NCBI GenBank assembly: GCA_035547835.1
Contig: DASZTW010000001.1
Span: 124,001-188,000, forward strand
Reading direction: 5' to 3'
DNA length: 64,000 bases
Source: Acidimicrobiales bacterium
Lineage (GTDB): Bacteria > Actinomycetota > Acidimicrobiia > Acidimicrobiales > Iamiaceae
Shown in pieces: positions 16,859 through 25,215 of this stretch. Position 1 is the stretch's first letter. Every line of letters starts with the position of its first letter. The translations under genes and the position numbers were made by a program. The notes under the pieces were generated by a model. The model saw nothing but the letters and a program-made list of their open reading frames with translations, made no database searches and had not been told where the DNA came from.

Positions 16859-18391
16859 ATGGGTCGCCTTCGCAGGTTCGTGTCGCGCGCTCGGCCGCGC
16901 CGAGTGGCAGCTGCCGTGGCGACCGGACTGGTGCTCGCCGCGTCGCTGCCGCCGTGGGGGTGGTGGCCGCTCGGGTTCGTCGGCATCGCGTTGCTCGACC
17001 GGGTCCTCGCCGATCAGCCCGTCCGCAACCGGTTCTGGCGGGGGTCGGGCGTGGCGTTCGGATTGTTCGTGATCACGCTGTGGTGGATCCACGACCTGAC
17101 GCTCCCGGGCTACTTCATCGCGGTGGCGGTGTTCGCAGCGATGGCGGGTCTGTGCCTGATGCTGGTGCCCCCCGGCCGCGGCCGCTGGGTGGCGCTGCCC
17201 GCCGCATGGACGTTGGCAGAAGTGTGGAAGGGCGCCTTCCCCTTCGGTGGCGTGCCGATCTCGAACCTGGCGATCGGCCAGGCCGGCGGGCCCTTCGCCC
17301 CGACTGTGCGGCTGTTCGGGGCCGCCTCCCTCACGCTGCTCGTGGTGATCGGCGGCGTCGGTCTGTCGGCCCTCGCCGCGCGGCGTTGGCGGGCCGGCGT
17401 GGCCGCGGTGGCCGTGGTCGCGATCGCAACCGGCGCCGCCGCGATCGCGCCGCGGGGCCACGACACCGGTCGTCCGTTGCGGGTCGCGGTCGTGCAAGGC
17501 GGGGGGCCGCAGGGCACCCGCGCGATCAACACCGACGCCCGCAAGGTCTTCGATCGACACCTGGCCGCGAGCAAATCGATCCAGGCCCCGGTCGACCTGG
17601 TCTTGTGGCCCGAAGACGTGGTCGACGTCAACGCGGACGACCCGACCGCCAGCGAGCACCTCGACATCGCCGACGCGCCGGAGGGCGACGACCTGTCGGC
17701 CCTGGCCCGACGCCTCCACGCCACCGTGGTCGCCGGGATCGTGCAGGACGACGGCGCCAAGCACTTCCTCAACTTCTCCGCCGCCTGGGACCCCGACGGC
17801 CGGCTCGTCGATCGCTACGAAAAGGTCCACCGGGTCCCCTTCGGCGAGTACGTCCCGCTTCGGTGGTTGGTGGAGCCGTTCGCAGGACCGTCGCTCACCG
17901 CCCGCGACGCGGTGATCGGGCGCCGGCCGGCCGTCCTGCACACGGCGGTTGGGCCGCTCGGCGTGGCGATCTCGTGGGAGATCTTCTTCAGCCACCGCGC
18001 CCGCAGCGCGATCGGCGATGGTGGCCAGATCCTCCTCAACCCCACCAACGGGTCGACGTACACCGGGACGTTGGTCCAGACGCAGCAAGTCGCGTCGAGC
18101 CGGCTACGAGCGCTGGAGGAAGGGCGATGGGTGCTGCAAGCCGCGCCGACGGGGTTCTCCGCGATCATCGACGCCGACGGCCGGGTGCACGCCCGGACGG
18201 GGATCAGCGAGCAGCGGGTGTTGCAGTCCGACCAGGTCCGGCGCCGCACCGGCCACACCATCTACACACATGTCGGCGAGTGGCCGGTGCTCGCGGCGAT
18301 CGTCGCCCTGCTCGTGGCAGCCTGGACGCTCGACCACCGCGACCGCCGCGACCGCCAAAACCCTGCGATTCGTGCAGAAGTGGCTGAATAA
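16859..18391 (+). CDS. lnt: Apolipoprotein N-acyltransferase with Ser in place of catalytic Cys
   Basis: Membrane enzyme that adds the third acyl chain to the N-terminal Cys of lipoproteins. The N-terminal half has about six membrane segments, a nitrilase-like periplasmic domain spans about 200-460, and a final membrane helix is near 475-495. The triad in E. coli is Glu267, Lys335 and Cys387. Here the Glu is Glu252 (LWPEDVV) and the Lys is Lys322 (YEKVHRVPFGEY), but the nucleophile position is Ser372 (GVAISWEIFF). The last eight residues and the TAA stop fall inside palindromic repeat copy A, so the C-terminus was probably remodelled by that element. The ATG at 16859 follows the tandem repeat block. 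Confidence 0.85.
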   Translation: MGRLRRFVSRARPRRVAAAVATGLVLAASLPPWGWWPLGFVGIALLDRVLADQPVRNRFWRGSGVAFGLFVITLWWIHDLTLPGYFIAVAVFAAMAGLCLMLVPPGRGRWVALPAAWTLAEVWKGAFPFGGVPISNLAIGQAGGPFAPTVRLFGAASLTLLVVIGGVGLSALAARRWRAGVAAVAVVAIATGAAAIAPRGHDTGRPLRVAVVQGGGPQGTRAINTDARKVFDRHLAASKSIQAPVDLVLWPEDVVDVNADDPTASEHLDIADAPEGDDLSALARRLHATVVAGIVQDDGAKHFLNFSAAWDPDGRLVDRYEKVHRVPFGEYVPLRWLVEPFAGPSLTARDAVIGRRPAVLHTAVGPLGVAISWEIFFSHRARSAIGDGGQILLNPTNGSTYTGTLVQTQQVASSRLRALEEGRWVLQAAPTGFSAIIDADGRVHARTGISEQRVLQSDQVRRRTGHTIYTHVGEWPVLAAIVALLVAAWTLDHRDRRDRQNPAIRAEVAE

Positions 18392-18411
18392 TCGCGGCAC
18401 TTCTGCACGAA
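18369..18411. repeat. Palindromic intergenic repeat, copy A
   Basis: TTCGTGCAGAAGTG (18369-18382) pairs perfectly with CACTTCTGCACGAA (18398-18411) around a 15-nt loop. The left arm encodes the end of Lnt (AIRAEVAE) and the loop holds its TAA stop. It lies between the convergent lnt and dtd genes, where it could also act as a terminator. The rest of the gap to 18526 is C-rich with nothing recognisable. Confidence 0.8.
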
Positions 18412-18526
18412 GAGTCGCCGGCCACCGACCCGCCCGGCCCCGGCCAACCGACCCCGACCCCGCTCCCCCCCGCCACCCGCCGCCCGGCCCCGCCCGACCG
18501 CCCGCTCGACGCCCGCCGCCGGTCCG

Positions 18527-18964
18527 TCAGACCTCCAACAGCAACGTCACGGGCCCGTCGTTGACCAGCGCCACCTGCATGTCGGCGCCGAAACGTCCTT
18601 GCGCCACCGTGACGCCGGCGGCCCGCAGGTCGGCCACGAACGCCTCGACGAGGGGCTCGGCGTGCTCGGGGCGAGCGGCGGCCACCCACGACGGCCGACG
18701 CCCACGGGCCGTGTCGCCGTAGAGCGTGAATTGGCTGATGACGAGCGCCGCCGCGCCCGTGTCCGCCAGCGAACGGTTCATGACTCCGGCGACGTCGGCG
18801 AACACCCGGAGGTGGTGCACCTTTTCGGCCAGCCTGGCGGCCGAACGCTCGTCATCGTCGTGCGTGACGCCCACCAGCACGCACAACCCGGCACCGATCT
18901 CGCCGACGACATCGCCGTCGACGGTGACCGACGCCGACGTCACCCGCTGCACCAGCGCTCGCAC
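18527..18964 (-). CDS. dtd: D-aminoacyl-tRNA deacylase
   Basis: Homodimeric enzyme that removes D-amino acids (and Gly from tRNA-Ala) mischarged on tRNA. The 145 residues match the family length. The two active-site motifs are present: SQFTLYGDT and the C-terminal [11 protein letters not shown], which carries the Gly-Pro pair that rejects L-amino acids. The GTG at 18964 gives the typical start [13 protein letters not shown]. The gene converges on lnt and is divergent from the SDR gene, with palindromic repeats on both sides. Confidence 0.93.
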   Translation of the reverse strand: MRALVQRVTSASVTVDGDVVGEIGAGLCVLVGVTHDDDERSAARLAEKVHHLRVFADVAGVMNRSLADTGAAALVISQFTLYGDTARGRRPSWVAAARPEHAEPLVEAFVADLRAAGVTVAQGRFGADMQVALVNDGPVTLLLEV

Positions 18965-19024
18965 CTCCCCAGGTGTAGCCCACCCCTCCGCACGGCCGCC
19001 AAGCGCGACCACCGATCGACCTTC

Positions 19025-19065
19025 TTCGCGCAGAAGTGGCGACATAGCAGCCACTTCTGCACGAA
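19025..19065. repeat. Palindromic intergenic repeat, copy B
   Basis: TTCGCGCAGAAGTGGC (19025-19040) pairs with GCCACTTCTGCACGAA (19050-19065) with one mismatch and a 9-nt loop GACATAGCA. It lies between the divergent dtd and SDR genes, so it cannot be a simple terminator there. The flank after the right arm (TCGCAAGGTTGTGG) resembles the flank of copy D, so the family extends beyond the stem. Confidence 0.8.
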
Positions 19066-19128
19066 TCGCAAGGTTGTGGTGGCGGGCGGCGAGAGTTCGC
19101 CACGGGGCGGCCGGTAGGGTCCCAGGCC

Positions 19129-19935
19129 ATGTCGACGACACCGCCCCGACCCGCCGCGGACTCCCGGCCGGGGACGAGTGGATCGCTGGCAGGCCGGTCG
19201 GTCTTGGTGACTGGTGGCAACGGCGGCATCGGGCTCGGGATGGCCGAAGCGTGTGCAGTTGCCGGCGCCCGGCTGGTGCTGTGGGGGCGGGACTCCGCCA
19301 AGAACGACGTGGCCGTCGCGCAGCTGCGGGAGGCAGGTCACGCGGTCGACGCCTTTGTGTGCGACGTGACCGATCCGGCCGCCGTGACCGACGTGTTCGC
19401 TCGCAGCGTCGACACCGCCGGCGGCCGGATCGACGCGGTGTTCGCCAACGCCGGCACGACGGGTCGCGGCATCCCGTTCGTCGACCTCGACCTCGACGAG
19501 TGGCACCGGGTGCTGCGCACCAACGTCGACGGCGTCTTCCTGACACTGCAGGCGGCCGCCCGGCACATGATCGAGGCCGGCGGCGGGTCGCTGGTGGCGG
19601 TGTCATCCACCTCTTCGATCCACGGCGCGGCCGGCAACGAGGCGTACGGGACCTCGAAGACAGCGGTGCTCGGCCTGGTGCGAGCGCTGGCCGTCGCCCT
19701 CGCCCGCCACCAGATCAGGGTGAACGCCATCGTCCCCGGTTGGACCGTCACGGAGATGGCGGGCCCGCTGTACGCATGGGACAAGTTCCGCGACACCACC
19801 GTGGCCCGCACGCCCGTTCGCCGCTGGGCCGACCCCTCGGAGATGGGACCGGCCGCCGTGTTCCTGGCCGACCCGACCAACACGTTCCACACCGGCGACA
19901 CCGTCGTGGTCGACGGCGGCTACACGGTCTTTTGA
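19129..19935 (+). CDS. Short-chain dehydrogenase/reductase (classical SDR)
   Basis: NAD(P)-dependent oxidoreductase of 268 residues. The cofactor motif is TGGNGGIG, followed by the NAG motif (FANAGTTG), the catalytic Ser region [11 protein letters not shown] and Tyr173-x-x-x-Lys177 (AYGTSK). The C-terminal DTVVVDGGY is the usual SDR ending. Glu or Gln at a beta-strand end could not be used to assign NAD or NADP with confidence. The ATG at 19129 follows repeat copy B by 63 bp. The gene may be transcribed with the D-2-hydroxyacid dehydrogenase downstream, but two palindromic repeats lie between them. Confidence 0.88.
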   Translation: MSTTPPRPAADSRPGTSGSLAGRSVLVTGGNGGIGLGMAEACAVAGARLVLWGRDSAKNDVAVAQLREAGHAVDAFVCDVTDPAAVTDVFARSVDTAGGRIDAVFANAGTTGRGIPFVDLDLDEWHRVLRTNVDGVFLTLQAAARHMIEAGGGSLVAVSSTSSIHGAAGNEAYGTSKTAVLGLVRALAVALARHQIRVNAIVPGWTVTEMAGPLYAWDKFRDTTVARTPVRRWADPSEMGPAAVFLADPTNTFHTGDTVVVDGGYTVF

Positions 19936-19977
19936 CCACTCGCTCGCACGGATGTCGCCGCAGCCATTTCATTCCGA

Positions 19978-20018
19978 TTCGTGCAAGAGTGGCGACATAG
20001 CAACCACATCTGCACGAA
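19978..20018. repeat. Palindromic intergenic repeat, copy C
   Basis: The left arm TTCGTGCAAGAGTGGC (19978-19993) pairs imperfectly with CCACATCTGCACGAA (20004-20018). The loop GACATAGCA is the same as in copy B. It is preceded by CGA and followed by GAGT like copy A. Together with copy D it fills most of the gap between the SDR stop (19935) and the next gene. Confidence 0.72.
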
Positions 20019-20049
20019 GAGTTGACGCCGTGACCTCCGCCCGACGTTC

Positions 20050-20090
20050 TTCGTGCAGGAGTGGCGACGTACCAACCACATCTGCACGAA
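20050..20090. repeat. Palindromic intergenic repeat, copy D
   Basis: TTCGTGCAGGAGTGG (20050-20064) pairs imperfectly with CCACATCTGCACGAA (20076-20090) around GCGACGTACCA. Copy D lies 31 bp after copy C. Its outer flanks, CTTCGTG on the left and CGAATCGC on the right, are the reverse of those in copies A and C, so it is probably inserted in the opposite orientation. A short half-match, TGCGATTCGTGCC, occurs once more near 21090, after the next gene. Confidence 0.72.
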
Positions 20091-20130
20091 TCGCCTGATT
20101 GTGGCGGGGGACACCAGGACGGCGGGGCGG

Positions 20131-21072
20131 GTGGTGTTGACGGATCGGGGGTGGGACGACGCCTCGATCGAACGTGAGCGCCTCGGGGCCGCCGGCTACG
20201 AACTGGTCGACGCGCAGGAGCTTGACGAGGACCGACTCGTCACCGTCATCGCCGACGCGGACCCCGTGGGCCTGCTGTTCTGTTGGGCCCCGGTGACCGC
20301 CCGCGTGCTCGCCGCCGCGCCCCGGCTGCGGGTCGCCACCCGGCTGGGCGTGGGGATCGACAACATCGACCTGGCCGAAGCCGCCCGCCGCGGCATCACG
20401 GTCACCCGGGTTCCCGACTACTGCGTCGACGAGGTGGCCGACCACGTGGTGGCGCTGGTCCACGACTGGGCGAGGGGCGTGTCGCGCTACGACCGCGAGG
20501 TCCGCTCGGGCCAATGGCGGCCCGGCCACCGGCCGCTGCGCCGGGTGCGCGACCTCACGGTCGGGGTGTGGGGCTTCGGCACCATCGGCCAGCGCACCGC
20601 CGAGCGATTCATCGCCCTCGGCTGCCACGTGATCGGCGACGACCGCCACGCCGATCGGGTCCGGGCGGCTGGCGCAACGCCGCTCCCCGCCGACGACCTC
20701 GTGGCCCGGGCCGACATCGTCACGCTGCACATGCCCGCCGTGGCGGGCGCGCCACCGGCCCTCGACGCCACGACCCTTGCCACGATGCGCCCCGGGTCGT
20801 TGCTGGTGAACACTGCCCGAGGGGCGCTGGTCGACATCGCCGCCCTGGTCGACGGGCTCCGCGCCGGCCGCCCCGGGGCCGCCGCGCTCGACGTACTGCC
20901 GCACGAGCCGAACGTCCCCGCGGAGCTACTCGACCTCCCGGTCACCCTGACGCCGCACGTGGCGTTCTCGTCGACCGCGTCGGTCACCGAGTTGCGCGAA
21001 CGCGCCACCGACGACCTGCTGCGCGTCCTGCGCGGCGAACCTCCGCACGACCCGGTACCGCCCCCCGACTGA
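20131..21072 (+). CDS. D-2-hydroxyacid dehydrogenase (CtBP/phosphoglycerate dehydrogenase-like)
   Basis: NAD-dependent D-isomer 2-hydroxyacid dehydrogenase of 313 residues. The substrate-domain motif LGVGIDNID is near residue 70, YCVDEVADH follows, and the nucleotide fold is VGVWGFGTIGQ. The catalytic triad is Arg230 (TARGALVD), Glu259 (LPHEPN) and His276 (TPHVAF). The YCxDEVADH stretch is typical of the CtBP-like branch. I prefer the GTG at 20131 because the family usually opens with VVLTDRG. The GTG at 20101 is also in frame, but it sits in sequence that resembles the flank of repeat copy B. The substrate is not predictable. Confidence 0.85.
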   Translation: MVLTDRGWDDASIERERLGAAGYELVDAQELDEDRLVTVIADADPVGLLFCWAPVTARVLAAAPRLRVATRLGVGIDNIDLAEAARRGITVTRVPDYCVDEVADHVVALVHDWARGVSRYDREVRSGQWRPGHRPLRRVRDLTVGVWGFGTIGQRTAERFIALGCHVIGDDRHADRVRAAGATPLPADDLVARADIVTLHMPAVAGAPPALDATTLATMRPGSLLVNTARGALVDIAALVDGLRAGRPGAAALDVLPHEPNVPAELLDLPVTLTPHVAFSSTASVTELRERATDDLLRVLRGEPPHDPVPPPD

Positions 21073-21264
21073 CTGTGCCCGGCCGCATTCTTGCGATTCG
21101 TGCCAACCCCACCGCAGGACGCGCCAACCCCGCCGGCAGGTCGCCGGACACCTCGCGAAACACCTCGCGAGACAGCGCGCGGGACAGGCCGACGCGACGG
21201 ACCGTGGCGGGGCAGGCGACCGCGTGGGCGGGGAAGCGGCCGCACCAGCCGGACATCGCCCGGT

Positions 21265-22305
21265 TCACCAGCGGTTGCGGGACTCCTCGGCGAAGCCCTC
21301 GATGCCGTCGAGCTGCAGCGACCGACCGTCCTCGGTGGTCACCGTGCCGCTCCACCTACCGAACACCTGGTGGACCTCCATGCCCATCACCAGTGCCTCT
21401 GTGCGCGAGTGCTTGTCGTACACGGGATCCAGGGTGAGGTCGAGCGACCCGTCCGGCGAGGCGACGTGCCACGGCTTCAGCGGCTCGTCCCAGTCGTAGG
21501 TCCACGTGAGCTCGTCGCCGATCTTCGTGAGGCGCCCGTCGACGATCACGCCGTTCTCGGTGAAGCCCGTGCCGACCGTCCACTTGCCGCCCATCTGCAA
21601 CCCGACGACCGACCCGTCGGCGGCATGGCCGGCGCCACCCGCCCAGTTCCAGTTGACCCGGTACGGCCAACGACCCCGGCCCACGTCGAGCACGCCCCAC
21701 GCGTCGCCTGCGGCGTCGGTACCGCCGCCGAAGCGGCGCTCCTCGTCGCCCACCACCAGCACGCCTTCGGCAGGACGGGCTTGGGCCTTCTCGGTGTACT
21801 GGAACCGTTTGTCGCTCCAGGGGATGACCACGTTGAGCGACTCGAGGTCGGCGGGCTTGGCGACGACCGCGGTCAGGCGGCCAGGCCGGCCGTCCTTCTC
21901 CTTCCACGACGCTTCGAAGTGGGTGCCTTCGGCGTCGTCGGTGAGCGACAGATCGAGGCCGCCGCCCGACCAGCGCAACGGCGCCGAGCCGGGCACCTCG
22001 GGTAGGACGATGCCGGGCGCCGCCGGACGGGCGATGTCGCGACCGCCGGCGCGCCCGGTCGGCAAGTCGCACCACCACACGGTGGCCAGACCGAGGTAGT
22101 CGACGTTGGCGTACGTGACCGCCAACGTGAGGTCACCGGCAAGGATCCCCCAGTAGTCCCACCGCTTGTTGCGCCCCCACACGCCCCGCAGGTTGGCGCG
22201 GTGCACCGGATGGCGCGACCAACCCTTGGCTGCAGGATTGAGGCGCTTGCCGTCGGGTGTGCACAGGTCGACCCGCTCGGTGAGCTCGTTCTCGTGTGTC
22301 GCCAT
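21265..22305 (-). CDS. DUF2804 family protein
   Basis: Cytosolic-looking protein of 346 residues with no signal peptide or membrane segment, rich in Trp, Gly and Asp with alternating beta-strand patterns. I recognise the DUF2804 type (PF10974) from features such as RGVWGRNKRWDYWGI near the N-terminus and the repeated WNWAGG and TWTYDWDEP strands. These are probably lipocalin-like beta barrels, possibly related to AttH/CrtC proteins. No function is established. The ATG at 22305 has GGAGA 4 nt upstream. The 192 bp downstream and the 181 bp towards sucD contain nothing clear; an ACACCTCGCGA pair lies near 21147-21170. Confidence 0.72.
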   Translation of the reverse strand: MATHENELTERVDLCTPDGKRLNPAAKGWSRHPVHRANLRGVWGRNKRWDYWGILAGDLTLAVTYANVDYLGLATVWWCDLPTGRAGGRDIARPAAPGIVLPEVPGSAPLRWSGGGLDLSLTDDAEGTHFEASWKEKDGRPGRLTAVVAKPADLESLNVVIPWSDKRFQYTEKAQARPAEGVLVVGDEERRFGGGTDAAGDAWGVLDVGRGRWPYRVNWNWAGGAGHAADGSVVGLQMGGKWTVGTGFTENGVIVDGRLTKIGDELTWTYDWDEPLKPWHVASPDGSLDLTLDPVYDKHSRTEALVMGMEVHQVFGRWSGTVTTEDGRSLQLDGIEGFAEESRNRW

Positions 22306-22486
22306 CTCGTCTCCGATCCCCCAAGCCGCGACTCGAGCCGAAGCCCGCCCCGCCCCGAGCCACATCTCCGGACTGACCCTCGCCAGCCACACCGCCAGCC
22401 CCGCCGAACGGGGTGGGAAGAGGGCTGCCACCGCGACCACACCCCCACCCGAGTTCGGGAAGTGGGTGGCGACAGGATCGCGGCGG

Positions 22487-23383
22487 CTACAAGGTGGCGA
22501 CGATGCCGGCCATCAGCTCGCCGGCCTCGGTCGGGTTGTGGCCGACCTTCGCGCCCGCGTCACGCAACGCCTCCATCTTGGCGTCGGCCGTCCCCTTGCC
22601 GCCGGAGACGATGGCGCCTGCGTGACCCATCTTCTTGCCGGGCGGCGCGGTGACGCCGGCGATGTACGCCGACACCTGCTTCGACATGTGGTGCTTGATG
22701 AACTCCGCGGCCTCTTCTTCCGCCGAGCCGCCGATCTCGCCGATCATCATCACGGCTGCGGTCTCGGGGTCGGCCTCGAAGCGCTCGAGGCAGTCGATGA
22801 ACGTGGTCCCCGGGACCGGGTCGCCACCGATGCCGACGCACGTCGTGACGCCGATGCCCTTCAGCTTGAGCTCGTACAGCGCCTGGTACGTGAGCGTGCC
22901 GGAGCGGCTCACGATCCCGACGTTCGGCTTGCCGGCCACCGGCGCTTCGGCGATGTGGCCGGCGGTGATGCCGATGTTGCACTTGCCGGGGCTGATGATG
23001 CCGGGGCAGTTCGGGCCCAGCAGCTGCACGCTCGGGAAGTCGCGCCGCAGCCTGTTGTAGAACCACGCCTCGTCGTGCGCCGGGACGCCTTCGGTGATCG
23101 CCACGATGAACTCGACGCCACCCTCGGCTGCCTCGATCACCGCGTCCCTCACGCCCGGTGCCGGGATGAAGATGCACGACGCGGTCGCGCCGGTCTCGGC
23201 GACCGCGTCGCCCACCGACGCGAACACCGGGATGCCCTCGACGTCGGTCCCCGCCTTCTTGGGGTTGGTGCCGGCCACCACTTGGGTGCCGTACTCGCGG
23301 TTCAACAAGCCGTAGAAGCGGCCTTGTGAGCCGGTCAGGCCCTGGTACACGACCTTGGTGTGCTCATCGACGAAGATGGCCAT
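22487..23383 (-). CDS. sucD: Succinyl-CoA synthetase, alpha subunit
   Basis: Alpha subunit of the TCA-cycle enzyme that makes ATP or GTP from succinyl-CoA. The CoA-binding N-terminus begins MAIFVDEHTKVVYQGLTGSQG, and the active-site phosphohistidine is His254 in MGHAGAIVSGG. The length of 298 residues is standard. It starts 7 bp after the sucC stop, so the two are co-transcribed and probably translationally coupled. Confidence 0.96.
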   Translation of the reverse strand: MAIFVDEHTKVVYQGLTGSQGRFYGLLNREYGTQVVAGTNPKKAGTDVEGIPVFASVGDAVAETGATASCIFIPAPGVRDAVIEAAEGGVEFIVAITEGVPAHDEAWFYNRLRRDFPSVQLLGPNCPGIISPGKCNIGITAGHIAEAPVAGKPNVGIVSRSGTLTYQALYELKLKGIGVTTCVGIGGDPVPGTTFIDCLERFEADPETAAVMMIGEIGGSAEEEAAEFIKHHMSKQVSAYIAGVTAPPGKKMGHAGAIVSGGKGTADAKMEALRDAGAKVGHNPTEAGELMAGIVATL

Positions 23384-23390
23384 CAGTCCC

Positions 23391-24542
23391 TCACTTACCG
23401 CCGGACCCTGCCAGCTCGACGACCTTCTGGGCCGCTTCGAGCATGGTGGGCTGCATCTGCAACTTGTCGGACAAGTGCCCCTTCAAGATCTCCCGGCCCT
23501 CGTCGGCGTTGGTGCCGTCGAGCCGCACCACGATCGGCGAGTCGATCTGCACCCGCCCGAGCGCGGCGACGATCCCGTTGGCGACTTCTTCGCCCTTGGT
23601 GATCCCACCGAAGATGTTGATGAAGATCGACCGCACGTTGGGGTCGTTGTTGATGACCTCGAGCGCGCCGGCCATCACGTCGGCGTTGGCGCCGCCGCCG
23701 ATGTCGAGGAAGTTGGCGGGGCTGCCGCCCACCTGGTTGACGATGTCGACCGTGCTCATCGCGAGCCCCGCGCCGTTGGCGATCACGCCGACGTAACCGT
23801 CGAGGCCGACGTACTGCAGGCCCTTCTCATGCGCCGCCGCCTCGCGCTCGTCGCGGTTCTGCGTGGCGTCGTACTGCTCGTAGTCGGGGTGGCGGAACAC
23901 CGCGTTGCCGTCGAGCGTGACCTTGGCGTCGAGGCAGTGGACCTTGCCCTCGGGGGTGACGATCAGCGGGTTGATCTCGGCGAGGTCGGCGTCGCCCTCG
24001 TCGTACGCCGTCCACAGCTGCAACAGCAGCTGCACCGCGCCGTCGGTGATGTCGGGGTTCAACTTGGCGGCCAGCACCCACTCGCGTGCCTGCGCCTCGG
24101 TGAGCCCGTCGACGGGGTCGACCCAGATCTTGGCGATGGCGTCGGGGTTCTCCTCGGCCACCTTCTCGATCTCGACGCCGCCCTCGGCGCTCAACATGCC
24201 GAGGTGCTGCTTCGCCGAGCGGTCGAGCGTGAAGCTGACGTAGTACTCCTCGGCGATGTCGGATGCCTTCTCGATCCAGAGGCGCTGCACGACGTGGCCC
24301 TTGATGTCGAGGCCGAGGATGTTGCCGGCGTGCTCGCGGGCCTCTTGCGCGTTACTGGCGAGCTTCACGCCGCCGGCCTTGCCGCGCCCACCGACGTGGA
24401 CCTGTGCTTTCACCACCACGGGGTAGCCGAGCCGGTCGGCGGCCGCCACCGCATCGTCGACCGTGTCGACGGCTTCGCCTTCGGAGATCGGGATCCCATA
24501 GCTCGCGAAGAACTGCTTGCCTTGATACTCGAACAGGTCCAC
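23391..24542 (-). CDS. sucC: Succinyl-CoA synthetase, ADP/GDP-forming beta subunit
   Basis: Beta subunit with the ATP-grasp nucleotide domain; it binds succinate and pairs with SucD. The protein begins VDLFEYQGKQFFASYGIPI, the normal N-terminus, and carries VVKAQVHVGGRGKAGGV, the EINPLIVTPEG metal site and the IFGGITKGEEVANGI loop near the C-terminus. The 383 residues are typical. The GTG at 24542 has GGAGG 11 nt upstream; the longer frame to 24599 adds an unrelated tail. It leads the sucC-sucD operon and is divergent from a small membrane protein across 109 bp. Confidence 0.95.
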   Translation of the reverse strand: MDLFEYQGKQFFASYGIPISEGEAVDTVDDAVAAADRLGYPVVVKAQVHVGGRGKAGGVKLASNAQEAREHAGNILGLDIKGHVVQRLWIEKASDIAEEYYVSFTLDRSAKQHLGMLSAEGGVEIEKVAEENPDAIAKIWVDPVDGLTEAQAREWVLAAKLNPDITDGAVQLLLQLWTAYDEGDADLAEINPLIVTPEGKVHCLDAKVTLDGNAVFRHPDYEQYDATQNRDEREAAAHEKGLQYVGLDGYVGVIANGAGLAMSTVDIVNQVGGSPANFLDIGGGANADVMAGALEVINNDPNVRSIFINIFGGITKGEEVANGIVAALGRVQIDSPIVVRLDGTNADEGREILKGHLSDKLQMQPTMLEAAQKVVELAGSGGK

Positions 24543-24651
24543 CTGCGGTGTCGCCTCCGATCCCGGATGGTGCGCGGGCCGGGCTTTTCGGCCGCACACG
24601 AAACGGCAGCGATACTACGCAGGTGCCCCAACCACATCCCCAATCGCGGCC

Positions 24652-25179
24652 GTGAGCCCGGTCCAGCCCAGCTCGGGTCACGCCACCCGGGCCCTGCTCT
24701 TGGCGTTCGCAGCGGTGGCCGTGGCGGTCGGCGGGCTGTGGGCCGCCAGCGCGGTCATCACGAGCCAGCACAACAGCCGCACCCCCAAAGGTGACGTCGG
24801 CGGCGTGGTGACGCTCGGGAAGACCAAGCAGCTCGCCAAGCACATCAACGGCGACAACCAGCCGACGTTCTTCCCGGACACATCGGGCAACCACTTGCGA
24901 GACCTGTACGTGCAACACGTCGGCACCGACCTCGACCACGGTTGGGTGGTCTTCGCCGCGCAGGTGCCCGATGAGGGCGACGGCTGCGTCTGGCAGTGGC
25001 AGCGCGACCAGAGCCGCTTCCGCTCGTCGTGCGACCACGCCCGCACCCTCGCCGCAGACGCACCGGGCCTGTACCACTACCCCGTCACGGTGAAGAGCGG
25101 GAAGGTGAAAGTCGACTTGCGGGCCGCGCCGGGCGCGGAGCCGGCCACGACCTCGACCACCACTGCCGGCGGCGGCTGA
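24652..25179 (+). CDS. Membrane-anchored small protein, degenerate Rieske-like domain
   Basis: Protein of 175 residues with one N-terminal membrane helix (about 13-34, LLLAFAAVAVAVGGLWAAS) and an outer domain. The second half, CVWQWQRDQSRFRSSCDHAR followed by YPVTVKSGKVKVDL, has the spacing of the C-terminal part of a Rieske domain. However, neither CxH pair that binds the 2Fe-2S cluster is intact. The protein could be a cluster-less Rieske-like fold or unrelated. The C-terminus is a Thr/Ala tail. The GTG at 24652 is used. Confidence 0.5.
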   Translation: MSPVQPSSGHATRALLLAFAAVAVAVGGLWAASAVITSQHNSRTPKGDVGGVVTLGKTKQLAKHINGDNQPTFFPDTSGNHLRDLYVQHVGTDLDHGWVVFAAQVPDEGDGCVWQWQRDQSRFRSSCDHARTLAADAPGLYHYPVTVKSGKVKVDLRAAPGAEPATTSTTTAGGG

Positions 25180-25183
25180 GGCA

Positions 25184-25208
25184 GGCGGGCGGGCGGGCGG
25201 GCGGGCGG
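25184..25208. repeat. GGGC tandem run (possible G-quadruplex)
   Basis: Five GGG runs separated by single C bases lie at 25187-25205, in the 36-bp gap between the small membrane protein stop and the end of the convergent spermidine-synthase-like gene. The spacing fits a G-quadruplex with one-base loops on the + strand; it may also be simple slippage. Confidence 0.5.
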
Positions 25209-25215
25209 CAGACGG

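Noticed and set aside
16423-16986. Long reading frame upstream of the dienelactone hydrolase that could add 188 residues
   Set aside because: It only crosses the tandem-repeat block, where both strands happen to lack stops, and has a Trp/Arg/Gly composition unlike any protein; the family start is at 16422.
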